The position numbers were made by a program, and so were the translations under genes. Below are positions 9,356 through 17,343 of a DNA stretch of 64,000 bases, one piece after another. The notes below the pieces were generated by a model. That model made no database searches. It saw nothing but the letters and a program-made list of their open reading frames with translations, and was not told where the DNA came from. Within the stretch, counting starts at the first letter, position 1; every line of letters starts with the position of its first letter. Origin of the DNA: Acidobacteriota bacterium (GTDB lineage Bacteria; Acidobacteriota; Holophagae; Acanthopleuribacterales; Acanthopleuribacteraceae); assembly GCA_020637335.1 (NCBI GenBank), contig JACJWC010000017.1:13501-77500 (forward strand), given 5' to 3'.

Positions 9356-9783
9356 GAATCGAACGCATCCATAACGGCATTGTCCTCGACCACATCAAAG
9401 CTGGAGTCGGTATCAAGATTCTGGGCCTCTTCCCCACCGACATGCTGAAAAGCAAAATCGATTACGCATCCTACATTGAGAGCCCGCGGTTGGGTATGAA
9501 GGACATCATCAAAATCGAGAACCTGGATGTCGATCCCAAAACCTTGACCAAACTGGCCTTGATCTCGCCCAGTATCACGATTTCGATCATCCGCAACGGC
9601 CAGGTCAAAGAGAAGATCAAACCCGAATTGCCACCCGTCGTTGAAGGCGTTATTACTTGTAACAACCCCAAGTGCATCACCTTGAAGGAAAAGTACTTAA
9701 CCAGCAAGTTCAAGGTCTGGTTGGAAGACAGCAAGGTCCGCCAACAGTGCCTGTACTGTGAGCACATCGCCAAATCCTCCTGA
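9352..9783 (+). CDS. pyrI: Aspartate carbamoyltransferase, regulatory chain
   Basis: Allosteric subunit (144 residues) that binds CTP/ATP in the N-terminal domain and docks on PyrB through a C-terminal zinc domain. The four zinc cysteines are visible as CNNPKC and CLYC, the usual C-x4-C...C-x2-C pattern. A longer frame begins with GTG at 9334 inside pyrB, but the ATG at 9352 sits in the ATGA overlap with pyrB and gives the normal family length, so I use it. Its presence predicts a dodecameric, nucleotide-regulated ATCase. Confidence 0.96.
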   Translation: MRIERIHNGIVLDHIKAGVGIKILGLFPTDMLKSKIDYASYIESPRLGMKDIIKIENLDVDPKTLTKLALISPSITISIIRNGQVKEKIKPELPPVVEGVITCNNPKCITLKEKYLTSKFKVWLEDSKVRQQCLYCEHIAKSS

Positions 9784-9831
9784 TCGGCTCGAGTAAGCAC
9801 CAAGAATCTGATGCAGTCGCAAAGCAGAACA

Positions 9832-10346
9832 GTTGCGAAGGAGACCATTTGGAATGGGTCTTCGTGTCGGGTGAAAACCGATTGATTCCTCACACGAAGG
9901 CGCAAAGCCACGAAGGATTTTTTTTATTTCGTTTGGAATGGATTGAGGTAGGGGTACGGACACTCAATGGTTAAGGGTAAGGTGTATTGGTGTATTTTGC
10001 GCCTTTCGCGGTTATGAAACCAAGCGGGATTAGGACCGCGAAAAACGCGAATGGCTGCGAAAGGGGCGTGTTGCGAAGGCGAGCGTTATTAATGGGTCTG
10101 CGCGTCGGGTGAAAACCGATTGATTCCTCACACGAAGGCGCCAAGCCACGAAGGATTTTTTTTATTTCGTTTTTGATTGATTGAGGTGGGGGAACGGACC
10201 CCCAATGATTCAGGCTAAGGTGTTTTGGTATATTTTGCGCCTTTCGCGGTTCTGAAACCAAAACGGGGATTTGAACCGCGAACAACGCGAATGGCCACGA
10301 AAGAGGCGTGTCGCGAAGGATAGCGTTTTTAATGGGTCTGCGCACC
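9832..10346. repeat. Degenerate tandem repeat, period about 238-240 bp, 2.2 copies
   Basis: Two full units start at about 9832 and 10070, with a partial third at about 10310. Landmarks recur at fixed spacing: GTGAAAACCG at 9871 and 10109, and ATGGGTCTGCGC at 10092 and 10332. The units carry words such as CACGAAGGCGC and CCACGAAGGA, which also occur near 27.9, 28.1 and 29.9 kb, so they belong to a dispersed family. No gene is visible in the 707 bp between pyrI and the next gene; the open frames on either strand run through repeats and differ between copies. Confidence 0.7.
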
Positions 10347-10430
10347 AGCATGTGATTTCCTATAGTACGTGGATGCTTTAGGTGCTTGAATTTCAAAATC
10401 AATTCAAAATATATTTTTTGCGCAAAAAAC

Positions 10431-10459
10431 TTGAATATATTAAATTTATGTATTATTAA
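10431..10459 (+). promoter_or_regulatory. Possible promoter in AT-rich stretch
   Basis: TTGAAT (10431-10436), 17 bases, then TATTAA (10454-10459), in a strongly AT-rich block (about 10395-10460) that stands out from its surroundings and precedes the hypothetical gene at 10491. AT richness raises the chance of false hits. Confidence 0.3.
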
Positions 10460-10490
10460 TGAATGAAGAAGTCAAAAACAGGGAGGAATT

Positions 10491-11093
10491 ATGAAAGAAG
10501 AGGGCGGGCGTCTGTCCCGGCATCTGGAAGCGGTTGAACAAAAGGCTCGAATCGAGGCGCTCAAAGCCAAGCTGCTGGCGATTGAACCGGGCATGGTCTA
10601 CCACAATTCCGATCTGCCACCCGAGTTGGAGGAAGCGTTTCTCGCCCGGGTTCTGGCCGTTGAACAAGCAGAAGAAACCTCGTATTTTGATGTTCTTCTT
10701 GAAAACGGGATTACTTTGCCTGAGCCGGCAAGCCTAACAGATTCAGAAATTGACGATTTACTGCACACAATCTTCACGTTTCTGGGGGCACGAAATGTGT
10801 ATTTTTTGCACACCGATCATTTAAGTGACCGCGAGTTGTATGACTACCTGTGGTCTGATGTATTGCGCGAACCCACCATGGACATGCCCATGGGACCGGG
10901 CTCGCTTTTTTGCTTTGATCTGACCAGTAGCGGTTCTGAGCAGGATACGCAGATCCACTTGGCCTATTATGCCGACGATTGTGAGCGCGAAAGTCACGCC
11001 TTAGAATGGCCAGAGGACCCGATTCCCGAAAAAAAGGCATTGCCCTTTGACCGCGATCGCCACCTCCCCAAGCCCGACGTAGATTGGTTTTAG
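10491..11093 (+). CDS. Hypothetical soluble acidic protein
   Basis: 200 residues starting MKEEGGRLSRHLEAVE, with a good ribosome site (GGGAGGAATT) before ATG. The N-terminal 60 residues are charged helices; the middle has DVLLENGITLPEPASL and LLHTIFTFLGARNVYFLHTDHL; the C-terminal third is rich in Asp, Glu and Pro and ends with PKPDVDWF. There is no signal peptide, membrane segment or metal motif. Codon use and the ribosome site support a real gene. I do not recognise the family. It stands alone between two repeat regions. Confidence 0.75.
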   Translation: MKEEGGRLSRHLEAVEQKARIEALKAKLLAIEPGMVYHNSDLPPELEEAFLARVLAVEQAEETSYFDVLLENGITLPEPASLTDSEIDDLLHTIFTFLGARNVYFLHTDHLSDRELYDYLWSDVLREPTMDMPMGPGSLFCFDLTSSGSEQDTQIHLAYYADDCERESHALEWPEDPIPEKKALPFDRDRHLPKPDVDWF

Positions 11094-11134
11094 GCCATAG
11101 GGTCGTGAGAAAAGATCTCAAACGTTCCGATAAA

Positions 11135-11287
11135 CAACCCGCGCCACACTTCTCCGTTCACCCGCACAAACGCTGGACACCAGCGCCTTCGTGGAGTGCT
11201 GTTTCTCGAAACAGCTCCCTCGGTCGCCATCTCGATGGCGACCAACCCGCCCGCACCAACGGACCCGCCCCAAACAACGCCAATCCC
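11135..11287. repeat. 150-bp direct repeat, copy 1, with two perfect hairpins
   Basis: About 85-90 percent identical by eye to 11532-11682. It contains two tight inverted repeats: GCTGTTTC-TC-GAAACAGC (11198-11215) and GGTCGCCATC-TC-GATGGCGACC (11222-11243). Adjacent strong hairpins within a repeated block resemble REP/BIME or MITE-like elements. Open frames crossing it differ between copies, so it is unlikely to code. The rest of 11094-11984 holds no gene that I can support. Confidence 0.7.
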
Positions 11288-11531
11288 ATAAAGTGCTCCA
11301 TTCAGCGCTCAGAGTCGCCCACCTGCCTTTTTGTGGCACCCGGGAAGACGAACGGTTCAGCCCACCAAAAACCCTAAGGAGCTCAATTTCCCGGAATTGC
11401 GCTCACTTTCCTGAAGTTGATCCAGCCTCTTTGCAATATTGGTCCTGGACTTTTTCAGCTCAAACTTTGGATTAAATGGCCATCACCTACCCAGCATTTC
11501 TGAATGGGGCTCCGCCCCATCCGCGGGTAAC

Positions 11532-11682
11532 CAACCCGCGCCATACTTCTCCGTTCACCCGCACAAAGGCTGGACACCTGCTCCTTCGCGGACTGCTGTT
11601 TTTCGAAACAGCTCCCGCGGTCGCCATCTCGATGGCGACCAACCCGCCCGCACCAACGAACCGCTCAAAACAACACCGATCC
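11532..11682. repeat. 150-bp direct repeat, copy 2
   Basis: Second copy of the element at 11135, offset 397 bp. The hairpin GGTCGCCATC-TC-GATGGCGACC is unchanged (11619-11640), while the first hairpin has a one-base loop change. An inverted partial match to the interior (GCAGCACTCCACGAAGGAG, 11772-11790) lies about 90 bp downstream, so the region holds elements in both orientations. Confidence 0.65.
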
Positions 11683-12650
11683 AACGTCCGACCAAAAGAA
11701 AAAAAACCGTCCCAACCCAGCATCCGATTGTCCGAAACTTTGCCGGCGGCACAGCGCCCTTCCACCGAGGTGCAGCACTCCACGAAGGAGATGCCTTCCA
11801 AGCCCCTCCGCAGCCCGACTTTCACCCGATTAGCCAGACCACAGAAAACCACCCAAAGGAGACACGATCAATGATGCACAAGGCACCTCGGGTGCCTAGA
11901 CTGATTACTACCGGATCAACATTTTTTCAGCCGTAATATCTCACTTTCCCTTTGACTCCCAATGGCCCACTCATAGAAGTGCACCTATGTTCTGCTTTTT
12001 ATCTCTTTCAGCAATCGGCGGAATAGATCTATTGACAGGATTGCATCATACTCTTTCCCAACAAGCATAACTTCCGGAGCAGATTTTGAAAAATCTTCGA
12101 TATGTTTACAGAACGATTTTATTGCGTTTGATTCATCCGCATGACCCGTGAGATCAATTGCTCATAACGGCATAATCGCAGACATCAAGGGTAAAGTTCC
12201 CCTCCAACTCTTTTCCCCGGAACCGTCTTTTGGCACTTTACAACTTCAATCTCTCTACCCTTCCCGGACATCCGGACAGGACACCAGATAATGAGACGAG
12301 GCACGCTCGAAAGTTAGTTTTTCTTTCAAACTCAAGCCAACTACATTTGGAGAATAATAGATGCTTTTGTAAAATACGCCTGTTTTTGTATAAACACCTC
12401 GAATTGTGCAATGTGACAAGATTGCTTTTTTTAGTTGCCGAAAAAGCATTTTGGCGTCAGACACTTTTGTCACAACCCTCATTTCACTGAGCTCAATTGT
12501 TTGACCACGTTGCCTACCACCTTCAACTACAACAAGTTGTCCGGCCTCCCTTTCCATAAATCCCCAGTCACATTCATTTTGGGGTTTGGCGCCCAAAGTA
12601 AGAACAATTTCATGAACCTGATTATTACTAAAGGAAGTAATGGCATCTTC

Positions 12651-12657
12651 TAAGCTA
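12651..12657. repeat. Target-site duplication, left copy (TAAGCTA)
   Basis: TAAGCTA directly abuts the left inverted repeat of the insertion sequence; the same 7 bases occur at 14307-14313 beyond the right end. Identical flanks imply recent transposition. Confidence 0.85.
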
Positions 12658-14306
12658 GAGCCCAGCCAGAAAGGCGGGTTTTTGTGGGATCTCAGATATG
12701 AATGGTGGTTCAATTTTTGAATTTTGTTTGAAGATTCACTGTTTCTTGGGGTCCAGCCGCATTTAAGGCTGATTTTGGACAGACTTCGTCCTTTTGGGTC
12801 ACATATTTTCTCTGTTTTGGGGGTTTGGTTGGGGTTAACCGGCTCGAATGAGGGTGAACATGTTGTAGGCTAAAATGGAGGACCAAACATAGGCCTTAAA
12901 TCGCGCTAAACCCTTCCAGTTGCAACGTTTAAGGTTGAAGTTATGCTTTAGACTGGCAATGTTGGCTTCAATTCCGGCCCGAAATGCCCTCAGCTTGCGG
13001 TAGAGCGTCGGGGAACTCACCATGTCTTCTTCCTTTAAGCCCCGTTTCTTGTGGAAGGCCACTTCAATCACGCCCATTTCTTTGGCTTGCTTTAAATTTT
13101 CCTTGGAGGCATAACCGCCGTCCAGGCTGACCTGTTGCGGCACTTGGCCAAAAATGTCCTTTTGGCGTTTGATCATGCGCAGGGTGGTCGAAGCGTCACA
13201 GGGGTTTCCATCCTCTACGACGGCGTCCAGAATCAGGCCAGAACGACCGGAGGTGAGGTTAAGCTTGTGACCGTATTGAATGGCTCTTCTGCCCTTGATG
13301 ATCACGTCTGAATGGGGTTCAAAAATGCTGTAAATCTTTTCCTTGGCCGGAACGGATTCGCCCAAAAAGATCCTTTGATCGGTTTGACTCAGGACACAGA
13401 TGGTAATTTCTGAAAGATCATCAGCCTTGTCCAACCATTTGGTCAAAACAGCGCTTGAAGGCTGATCTTTCAGGTGTTCAACCATGCTGGAGAGCGCTTT
13501 CTGCATTCTTTGGGTATAGCATATTACCTTTCGATACAGGTGTTTAAGCTGCTTTCCTTGCGCACCCAACGCTATTTGATGGGCTAATTTCTTAACCGCG
13601 CGTTGATGGTTTCGCCAGCGCAGTCGGCAGTCAAAAATACGTTTCCCGTGCTGCAGGTGACGGGCGATGGTGCGCACACAATCCCAAAGCAGGCTGGAGT
13701 CGCTCGGCTCATGGATGTTGGCTTCGATGACCGTCGCGTCGGTGCGGGTAATGTGGCCACTCTCAATGCCTTTTTCACGGGCCATGCGCACCCAATAGCG
13801 ATTGATGGACTCCCAAGTCGCTGCACTCACCCGGCTCACCAGGCTTTGCAGAGTGCTGCGCCTGGGGGCTTTTTTCCAGCACCGTGCAAAGGTGCGGAAA
13901 GACTCCGAGTCTGCCAGGAAAAAGGCCAATTCATCAAAGGAGTACCCCGTGAATTGTTTAAGAATCGCAAAGCGCAGAACCTGCTCGGCGCTAAAACCCT
14001 TGCGGCCCGTGGGTTTGAGGTTCGGGTCGATCAAATCATTGGCAACGAGTTCATGCAGCGCGGGATGTTGGTCAAGCAAATCAGAAATTGCCGAGAGCTC
14101 TTGGCCAATGTTATGCTCAGCGAAGATATCAAAAATCGAGGCCTGTGGGTCAGTTTTTGGTCTCAAGAAAACGCTCCGTTTTTGGTTAAGGTTTTTGTTT
14201 TCAGCAAATTACACAAACTCTTATACCATAAAACGGGCGTTTTTTTAAGCCCAAATATCCATTTAACCCCAATTTTTCCAGCACCTTACTGTTTCTGGCT
14301 GGGCTC
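12658..14306 (-). mobile_element. Complete insertion sequence, 1649 bp, with perfect 15-bp inverted ends
   Basis: The left end reads GAGCCCAGCCAGAAA (12658-12672) and the right end is its exact reverse complement (14292-14306). Both are flanked by TAAGCTA, a 7-bp target duplication. One transposase gene fills most of the element. It interrupts a minus-strand gene whose two halves join in frame once the element is removed, which independently confirms both boundaries. The transposase resembles the IS5/ISNCY-type DDE group; the family name is tentative. Confidence 0.9.
12835..14166 (-). CDS. DDE transposase of the insertion sequence
   Basis: 443 residues. The N-terminal region (SIFDIFAEHNIGQELSAISD, then GRKGFSAEQVLRFAILKQ) is the DUF772-like helical domain of IS5/ISNCY-type transposases. 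The catalytic core has a first Asp in TRTDATVIEANIHEPSD, a second in SLDGGYASKENL, and late acidic residues near ALRAFRAGIEANIASLKH (the E-containing segment). The start is TTG at 14166, with GGAG seven bases upstream. No frameshift or stop is seen and the ends of the element are intact, so it may be active. Confidence 0.88.
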   Translation of the reverse strand: MRPKTDPQASIFDIFAEHNIGQELSAISDLLDQHPALHELVANDLIDPNLKPTGRKGFSAEQVLRFAILKQFTGYSFDELAFFLADSESFRTFARCWKKAPRRSTLQSLVSRVSAATWESINRYWVRMAREKGIESGHITRTDATVIEANIHEPSDSSLLWDCVRTIARHLQHGKRIFDCRLRWRNHQRAVKKLAHQIALGAQGKQLKHLYRKVICYTQRMQKALSSMVEHLKDQPSSAVLTKWLDKADDLSEITICVLSQTDQRIFLGESVPAKEKIYSIFEPHSDVIIKGRRAIQYGHKLNLTSGRSGLILDAVVEDGNPCDASTTLRMIKRQKDIFGQVPQQVSLDGGYASKENLKQAKEMGVIEVAFHKKRGLKEEDMVSSPTLYRKLRAFRAGIEANIASLKHNFNLKRCNWKGLARFKAYVWSSILAYNMFTLIRAG

Positions 14307-14313
14307 TAAGCTA
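14307..14313. repeat. Target-site duplication, right copy (TAAGCTA)
   Basis: Matches 12651-12657 and lies immediately outside the right inverted repeat. Confidence 0.85.
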
Positions 14314-14520
14314 ACGTCCCTAATTAGTGCTTTGCTGCCATCACAAGCAAACGTTCTAAATAAAAGACGCCCACCAATTTTGTCCAAAGCCGAACATAAT
14401 AACTCGATGTGTGTTTTTGCTTCTATAAAATATTGAACTCTCATGGACGATATGGCCTGAATTTGATTTGGGGTTTTGATTTGAATCCTTGTGCAAAATT
14501 TATAACATTCGGTAACGCTT

Positions 14521-14640
14521 TTATCTCTCGAATAATGGGATCAACCCCAGGAAATGTAGGCCCGGCGTGATGGCTTCAACTTTAACAAAACCGTTTTGTT
14601 CCTCTACATAAAAAGGGATGAATTGGTGTGCATTGCAGCG
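14521..14640 (-). pseudogene. 3' remnant of an unidentified gene
   Basis: On the minus strand an open, coding-like stretch reads NAHQFIPFYVEEQNGF, then VKVEAITPGLHFLGLIPLFER, and ends in TAA at 14521, about 75 bp before the start of the decayed gene at 14444. A TAG closes the frame at about 14650 and no start codon precedes it, so only a C-terminal scrap survives. The order (fragment of a larger gene, then a roughly 180-260 codon soluble gene) could be a toxin tail and immunity gene, but nothing in the sequence proves that. Confidence 0.35.
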
Positions 14641-14712
14641 TTTGTTCTCCTAGATTTTTGCACAGATGAACGTCATAAACCTGTTCTGGGGCAGTGCCCT
14701 TTGGGCAAATTT

Positions 14713-14817
14713 GCGCGCCTTCAGCGCTTCCCAGGTGCATGCACGAGGTTGACCAGGGTTACGCGGTATCGATTTGTGCCTCATCAATACCGCTCCACCC
14801 TTCGCTAATCTGGCTCA
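14713..14817. repeat. Dispersed repeat, copy A (left part, interrupted by the group II intron)
   Basis: The sequence GCGCCTTCAGCGCTTCCC, then ACCAGGGTT, then TGCCTCAT, then GCTCCACCCTTC-GCTAATC matches 27955-28056 in the same order and with nearly the same spacing. It stops at 14817, exactly where the intron begins on this strand; its continuation GGCCGTTGGCCTG is at 17070-17082. Confidence 0.75.
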
Positions 14818-14857
14818 ATCGGGTAGGGATGGAGCCTTGCGGCTCCATCTCCCCCTA

Positions 14858-14894
14858 AGAACCGTACGTGAAAGTTTCCCTTCATACGGCTCAA
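14858..14894 (-). ncRNA. Group II intron domain V
   Basis: The minus strand reads TTGAGCCGTATGAAGG, then GAAA, then CTTTCACGTACGGTTCTTA: the catalytic hairpin with its GAAA tetraloop and the conserved AGC-type base of domain V. It is followed by a GC-rich domain VI stem (14821-14853). Confidence 0.93.
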
Positions 14895-14906
14895 GCAACA
14901 GTAAGG

Positions 14907-16451
14907 TCATCGAGGGTGATGACCCGGCAGGCGGTTTCCTGAACGGGCCCCTTTGACTGGGTACCAAGCTGAAGTGGTTGTGAGCTTCGATTTCAGCCGG
15001 GCTCGTAAGGCTTGAAGAATGATCTTCCGCTTTTTGAGATAGAATCTGAAATCTGAGTCAAAGGGGTGAGCAACTCCTTTGATTTTGATGTGGCGCAGGA
15101 TAGGTACGCGGTTCAGTGGGAGAAGAAAGTGTCTTCTTACCTGCTGGCCTTTGCGTTCCAGACCTGTCAGGATCCAGTCCCGGGAGCCGACTCTGGTAAA
15201 ATACTGAGCCTTATTCCAAGTTGCGGATTTCTGAGGGTGCCTGTGCTTGAGCTCACGCCAAATCATTTGGAAAAGGGTGTGGTCGATTGAGCCAAAGATT
15301 TTCTTGGCGCAGGAGTGGCGGTAGAAGTTGCCCCAGCCCCGCAGCTTCCGATTAAGGGCTGCGATCACGAGATGGGTGGGCTTGTACCGCAGTTGCCTGC
15401 AGCATTCCTTGAGTTTTCGCCGAAACGCTTGAATCTTGACCTTTGCAGGTTTAGAGAGAAGTTTTCCGTTGTATTTCCTCAAGTTGAAACCAAGAAAGTC
15501 AAAGCCATCCTCGATGTGGGTGATGTGGGTCTTTTCCTCGGAGAGGGTGAGTCCACGTTCAGCCAAGAACGAGGCAATGGCAGGTTGAATGGTGTCCTTC
15601 AGGAGGGTGGGATCTTTAGCTGTACAGATGAAGTCGTCCGCGTAACGGACGAAGTTCACCTTAGACCCTCTTGGTGCAACACGGGCGACGGTCTCCTGGA
15701 GTCCGTCGAGAACCATGTTGGCCAGAAGGGGAGAGATCACCCCGCCTTGAGGCGTACCCTCATCCGTAGGGAAGAGAGCGCCTTTTTCCATAAAACCGGC
15801 TTTGAGCCATTGGTGGAGAATGCGTTTATCCATGGGGATATGCGCTTTGAGCCACGGATGGTCAATCGTGTCGAAGCAGGCTTTGATATCTCCTTCGAGG
15901 ATCCAGGGTGCGCAGTTTCTCCGAGAGAGGACGATATGACATTGCTTGATGGCATCGGCCACACTGCGGTGGGGTCTGAAACCATAGGAATGGATATCGG
16001 CTTGGACCTCGGCGATGGGGATAAGCGCCATGGCGTGGAGGGCTTGCATGGCCCGATCGCGCATGGTCGGAATCCCCAAAGGGCGCATCTTTCCGTTGGA
16101 TTTTCGAATGAGGACGCGCCGCAGAGGACTACTCTTGTAGCCCCGGCTGCGCAATGTTTGTGTGGCTTGGAGTTTGGCTTGCGCCGTTCGCCAAACCACA
16201 CCATCAATACCTGGCGTACGTTTCCCTTTACTGGTTGTCACGGACCGAACGGCCAGGAGCCGTGCGGAATGTGACGTGATCAGGAGATGCTGGAGCGCCT
16301 GTACGCGGCCCCAACGTTTACTTTGCACTGCCTTTGCGATACGCATTTGAAGCCGAAGAACCGTTGCTTCACAGTGTCGCCAGTTAATGGCTGTCCACCG
16401 TAATTTAGCGGTTGAGGCCGCACCAGGGATCTCCCTATGAGTCCGAGTCAT
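14907..16451 (-). CDS. ltrA: Group II intron reverse transcriptase/maturase, no HNH endonuclease
   Basis: 514 residues that copy and help splice the intron RNA. RT blocks are visible: GKMRPLGIPTMRDRAMQ (about 120-136), YGFRPHRS, GDIKACFDTIDH, GTPQGGVISPLLAN and the active site YADD at 270-273. A maturase domain X follows (LRGWGNFYRH). The tail RHIKIKGVAHPFDSDF is what usually precedes a Cys-rich HNH domain in LtrA-like proteins, but the protein ends about 50 residues later with no CxxC/HNH motif, so the endonuclease is absent. The frame is open to 16493, but AGGAGGACAAGC places the start at ATG 16451. The antisense frames inside it are shadows. Confidence 0.95.
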   Translation of the reverse strand: MTRTHREIPGAASTAKLRWTAINWRHCEATVLRLQMRIAKAVQSKRWGRVQALQHLLITSHSARLLAVRSVTTSKGKRTPGIDGVVWRTAQAKLQATQTLRSRGYKSSPLRRVLIRKSNGKMRPLGIPTMRDRAMQALHAMALIPIAEVQADIHSYGFRPHRSVADAIKQCHIVLSRRNCAPWILEGDIKACFDTIDHPWLKAHIPMDKRILHQWLKAGFMEKGALFPTDEGTPQGGVISPLLANMVLDGLQETVARVAPRGSKVNFVRYADDFICTAKDPTLLKDTIQPAIASFLAERGLTLSEEKTHITHIEDGFDFLGFNLRKYNGKLLSKPAKVKIQAFRRKLKECCRQLRYKPTHLVIAALNRKLRGWGNFYRHSCAKKIFGSIDHTLFQMIWRELKHRHPQKSATWNKAQYFTRVGSRDWILTGLERKGQQVRRHFLLPLNRVPILRHIKIKGVAHPFDSDFRFYLKKRKIILQALRARLKSKLTTTSAWYPVKGARSGNRLPGHHPR

Positions 16452-17069
16452 TTGCTTGTCCTCCTGAGTTCGGTAATTCAAGTTCTCTCGCAATCTGTCA
16501 CCAGTTGGACGTCAGCTTGCTTGCGCAATGGGTATAGCCCTATCCGCCCCATTACAGGACGGCATTCGCTTCTTCCAACCTCTCTGACCCGCATCGCCGT
16601 CGGTTGACCTTACGATCGCCCTACCAGACCCGCTGGAACGATACGGGGTTACTTCGGTTCCGTGGAAACGCCTAAGTTGATCCCTTAGGTTCCTCTCTAA
16701 CGCCGGGATGGTGCTTGCGCGTGTCCGTGGAATTGGGAACAGTCTGCCCAATTCACCGCCATCCAAGGGAGCCTATGTAATGCCTTCGACTCCTTCAGGC
16801 TAACGACGCAGAACGAGATTCACATGTGTTAACCATAGGATCTGATCCTAGCTCCCAGCCGCCTTGGCATTAGCAGCGTTGGCCCAAGGCCTTCCGGTCA
16901 ATCGACCGAGGGCTACATTGTCCCAACAGCTTCAGACAAAGGAATTACTCCCGATGCCTGTGTTGGTAGGATTAGGTGACGGAACACCAATCTTCTGATA
17001 AGCTAACGCGTAGATCATCCACACAATAACTTAATCATCTGAAGCCGTTTCCACAGCTCCGAGTCACAC

Positions 17070-17082
17070 GGCCGTTGGCCTG
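17070..17082. repeat. Dispersed repeat, copy A (right part)
   Basis: GGCCGTTGGCCTG, identical to 28057-28069, resumes the repeat after the intron. The following 17083-17343 holds no gene; it contains a dyad GTTGTCA...TGACAAC around 17193-17220 but no T-run. Confidence 0.7.
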
Positions 17083-17343
17083 ATTTGGTTGGGAACCTGT
17101 TTGTGAGAATGCCTGATTTTCGGTTCGGACCGCAGGATCGTAATCTGTGCTACGCAGCTGTATTTGGGGCACTCGAGACCAAGTAGCTTAGGTTGTCAAC
17201 TTGAGTCCGCGGGGTGACAACCCGTGCTACGGGTGGCAGGTTTTTCCCCCTGAATTTAAAACAGGCCGGCATTTCATTCGTCTGACAGGCTGGGGTGGGA
17301 GGGGTTTTGGCCATGGATTGTTAAGCGCGCTCCTGAACCCAAG

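Larger units (their letters stand above)
11985..14444 (-). pseudogene. Decayed gene split by an insertion sequence
   Basis: Reading the minus strand from ATG 14444 gives 46 codons (MRVQYFIEAKTHIELL...ending RDVSL) up to the insertion. After removing the element and one copy of its 7-bp target duplication, the same frame resumes (EDAITSFSNN...) for 131 codons to TAG at 12255. Coding-like sequence then continues in shifted frames: GREIEVVKCQKTVP, GKELEGNFTLDVCDY, then AIDLTGHADESNAIKSF, ending ...EIKSRT and TAG at 11985. This suggests single-base indels near 12257, 12215 and 12155. The rejoined product would be about 260-265 residues, soluble, of unrecognised family. The stop at 12255 might instead end a true 177-residue gene followed by a second decayed one. 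AT content is higher than in neighbouring operons, consistent with transferred DNA. Confidence 0.6.
14818..17069 (-). mobile_element. Group II intron, 2252 bp, complete ribozyme with reverse transcriptase ORF
   Basis: The 5' end on the minus strand is GTGTGACTCGG (17069 downward), matching the GUGYG consensus. The 3' end is ...CCTACCCGAT (14818), after domain V and a long domain VI hairpin. The RT gene lies in the domain IV position, starting about 620 nt from the 5' end. Both boundaries are confirmed by the uninterrupted repeat copy at 27955-28069, where the flanks TCACTAATCTTTCCCA and GGCCGTTGGCCTG are adjacent (junction 28056/28057). The intron sits in a repeat, not in a gene, which spares the host. 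Confidence 0.93.

Noticed and set aside
9832..10346. CRISPR array
   Set aside because: Repeats are about 238 bp, diverged, directly abutting and without uniform short repeats separated by unique spacers; no cas gene is present.
11439..11936. Open frames of 120-165 codons in the repeat region
   Set aside because: They run through hairpin-bearing repeats in several frames, and the two repeat copies do not preserve one reading frame.
12255..12713. 152-codon open frame as an intact gene
   Set aside because: Its first 21 codons come from the end of the insertion sequence and its start is a TTG inside the element; the true N-terminus lies beyond the element at 14314-14444.
13603..14436. 277-codon plus-strand open frame across the insertion sequence
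   Set aside because: Antisense to the transposase and crosses the inverted repeat and the target duplication, so it is a by-product of the insertion.
15315..16274. 319-codon open frame on the plus strand
   Set aside because: It is antisense to the intron reverse transcriptase, whose RT motifs are clear; no signal peptide, ribosome site or family features on the plus strand.
17083..17343. Regulatory RNA between the intron and the propeller gene
   Set aside because: A dyad is visible but there is no recognisable riboswitch core, T-run or conserved pattern.
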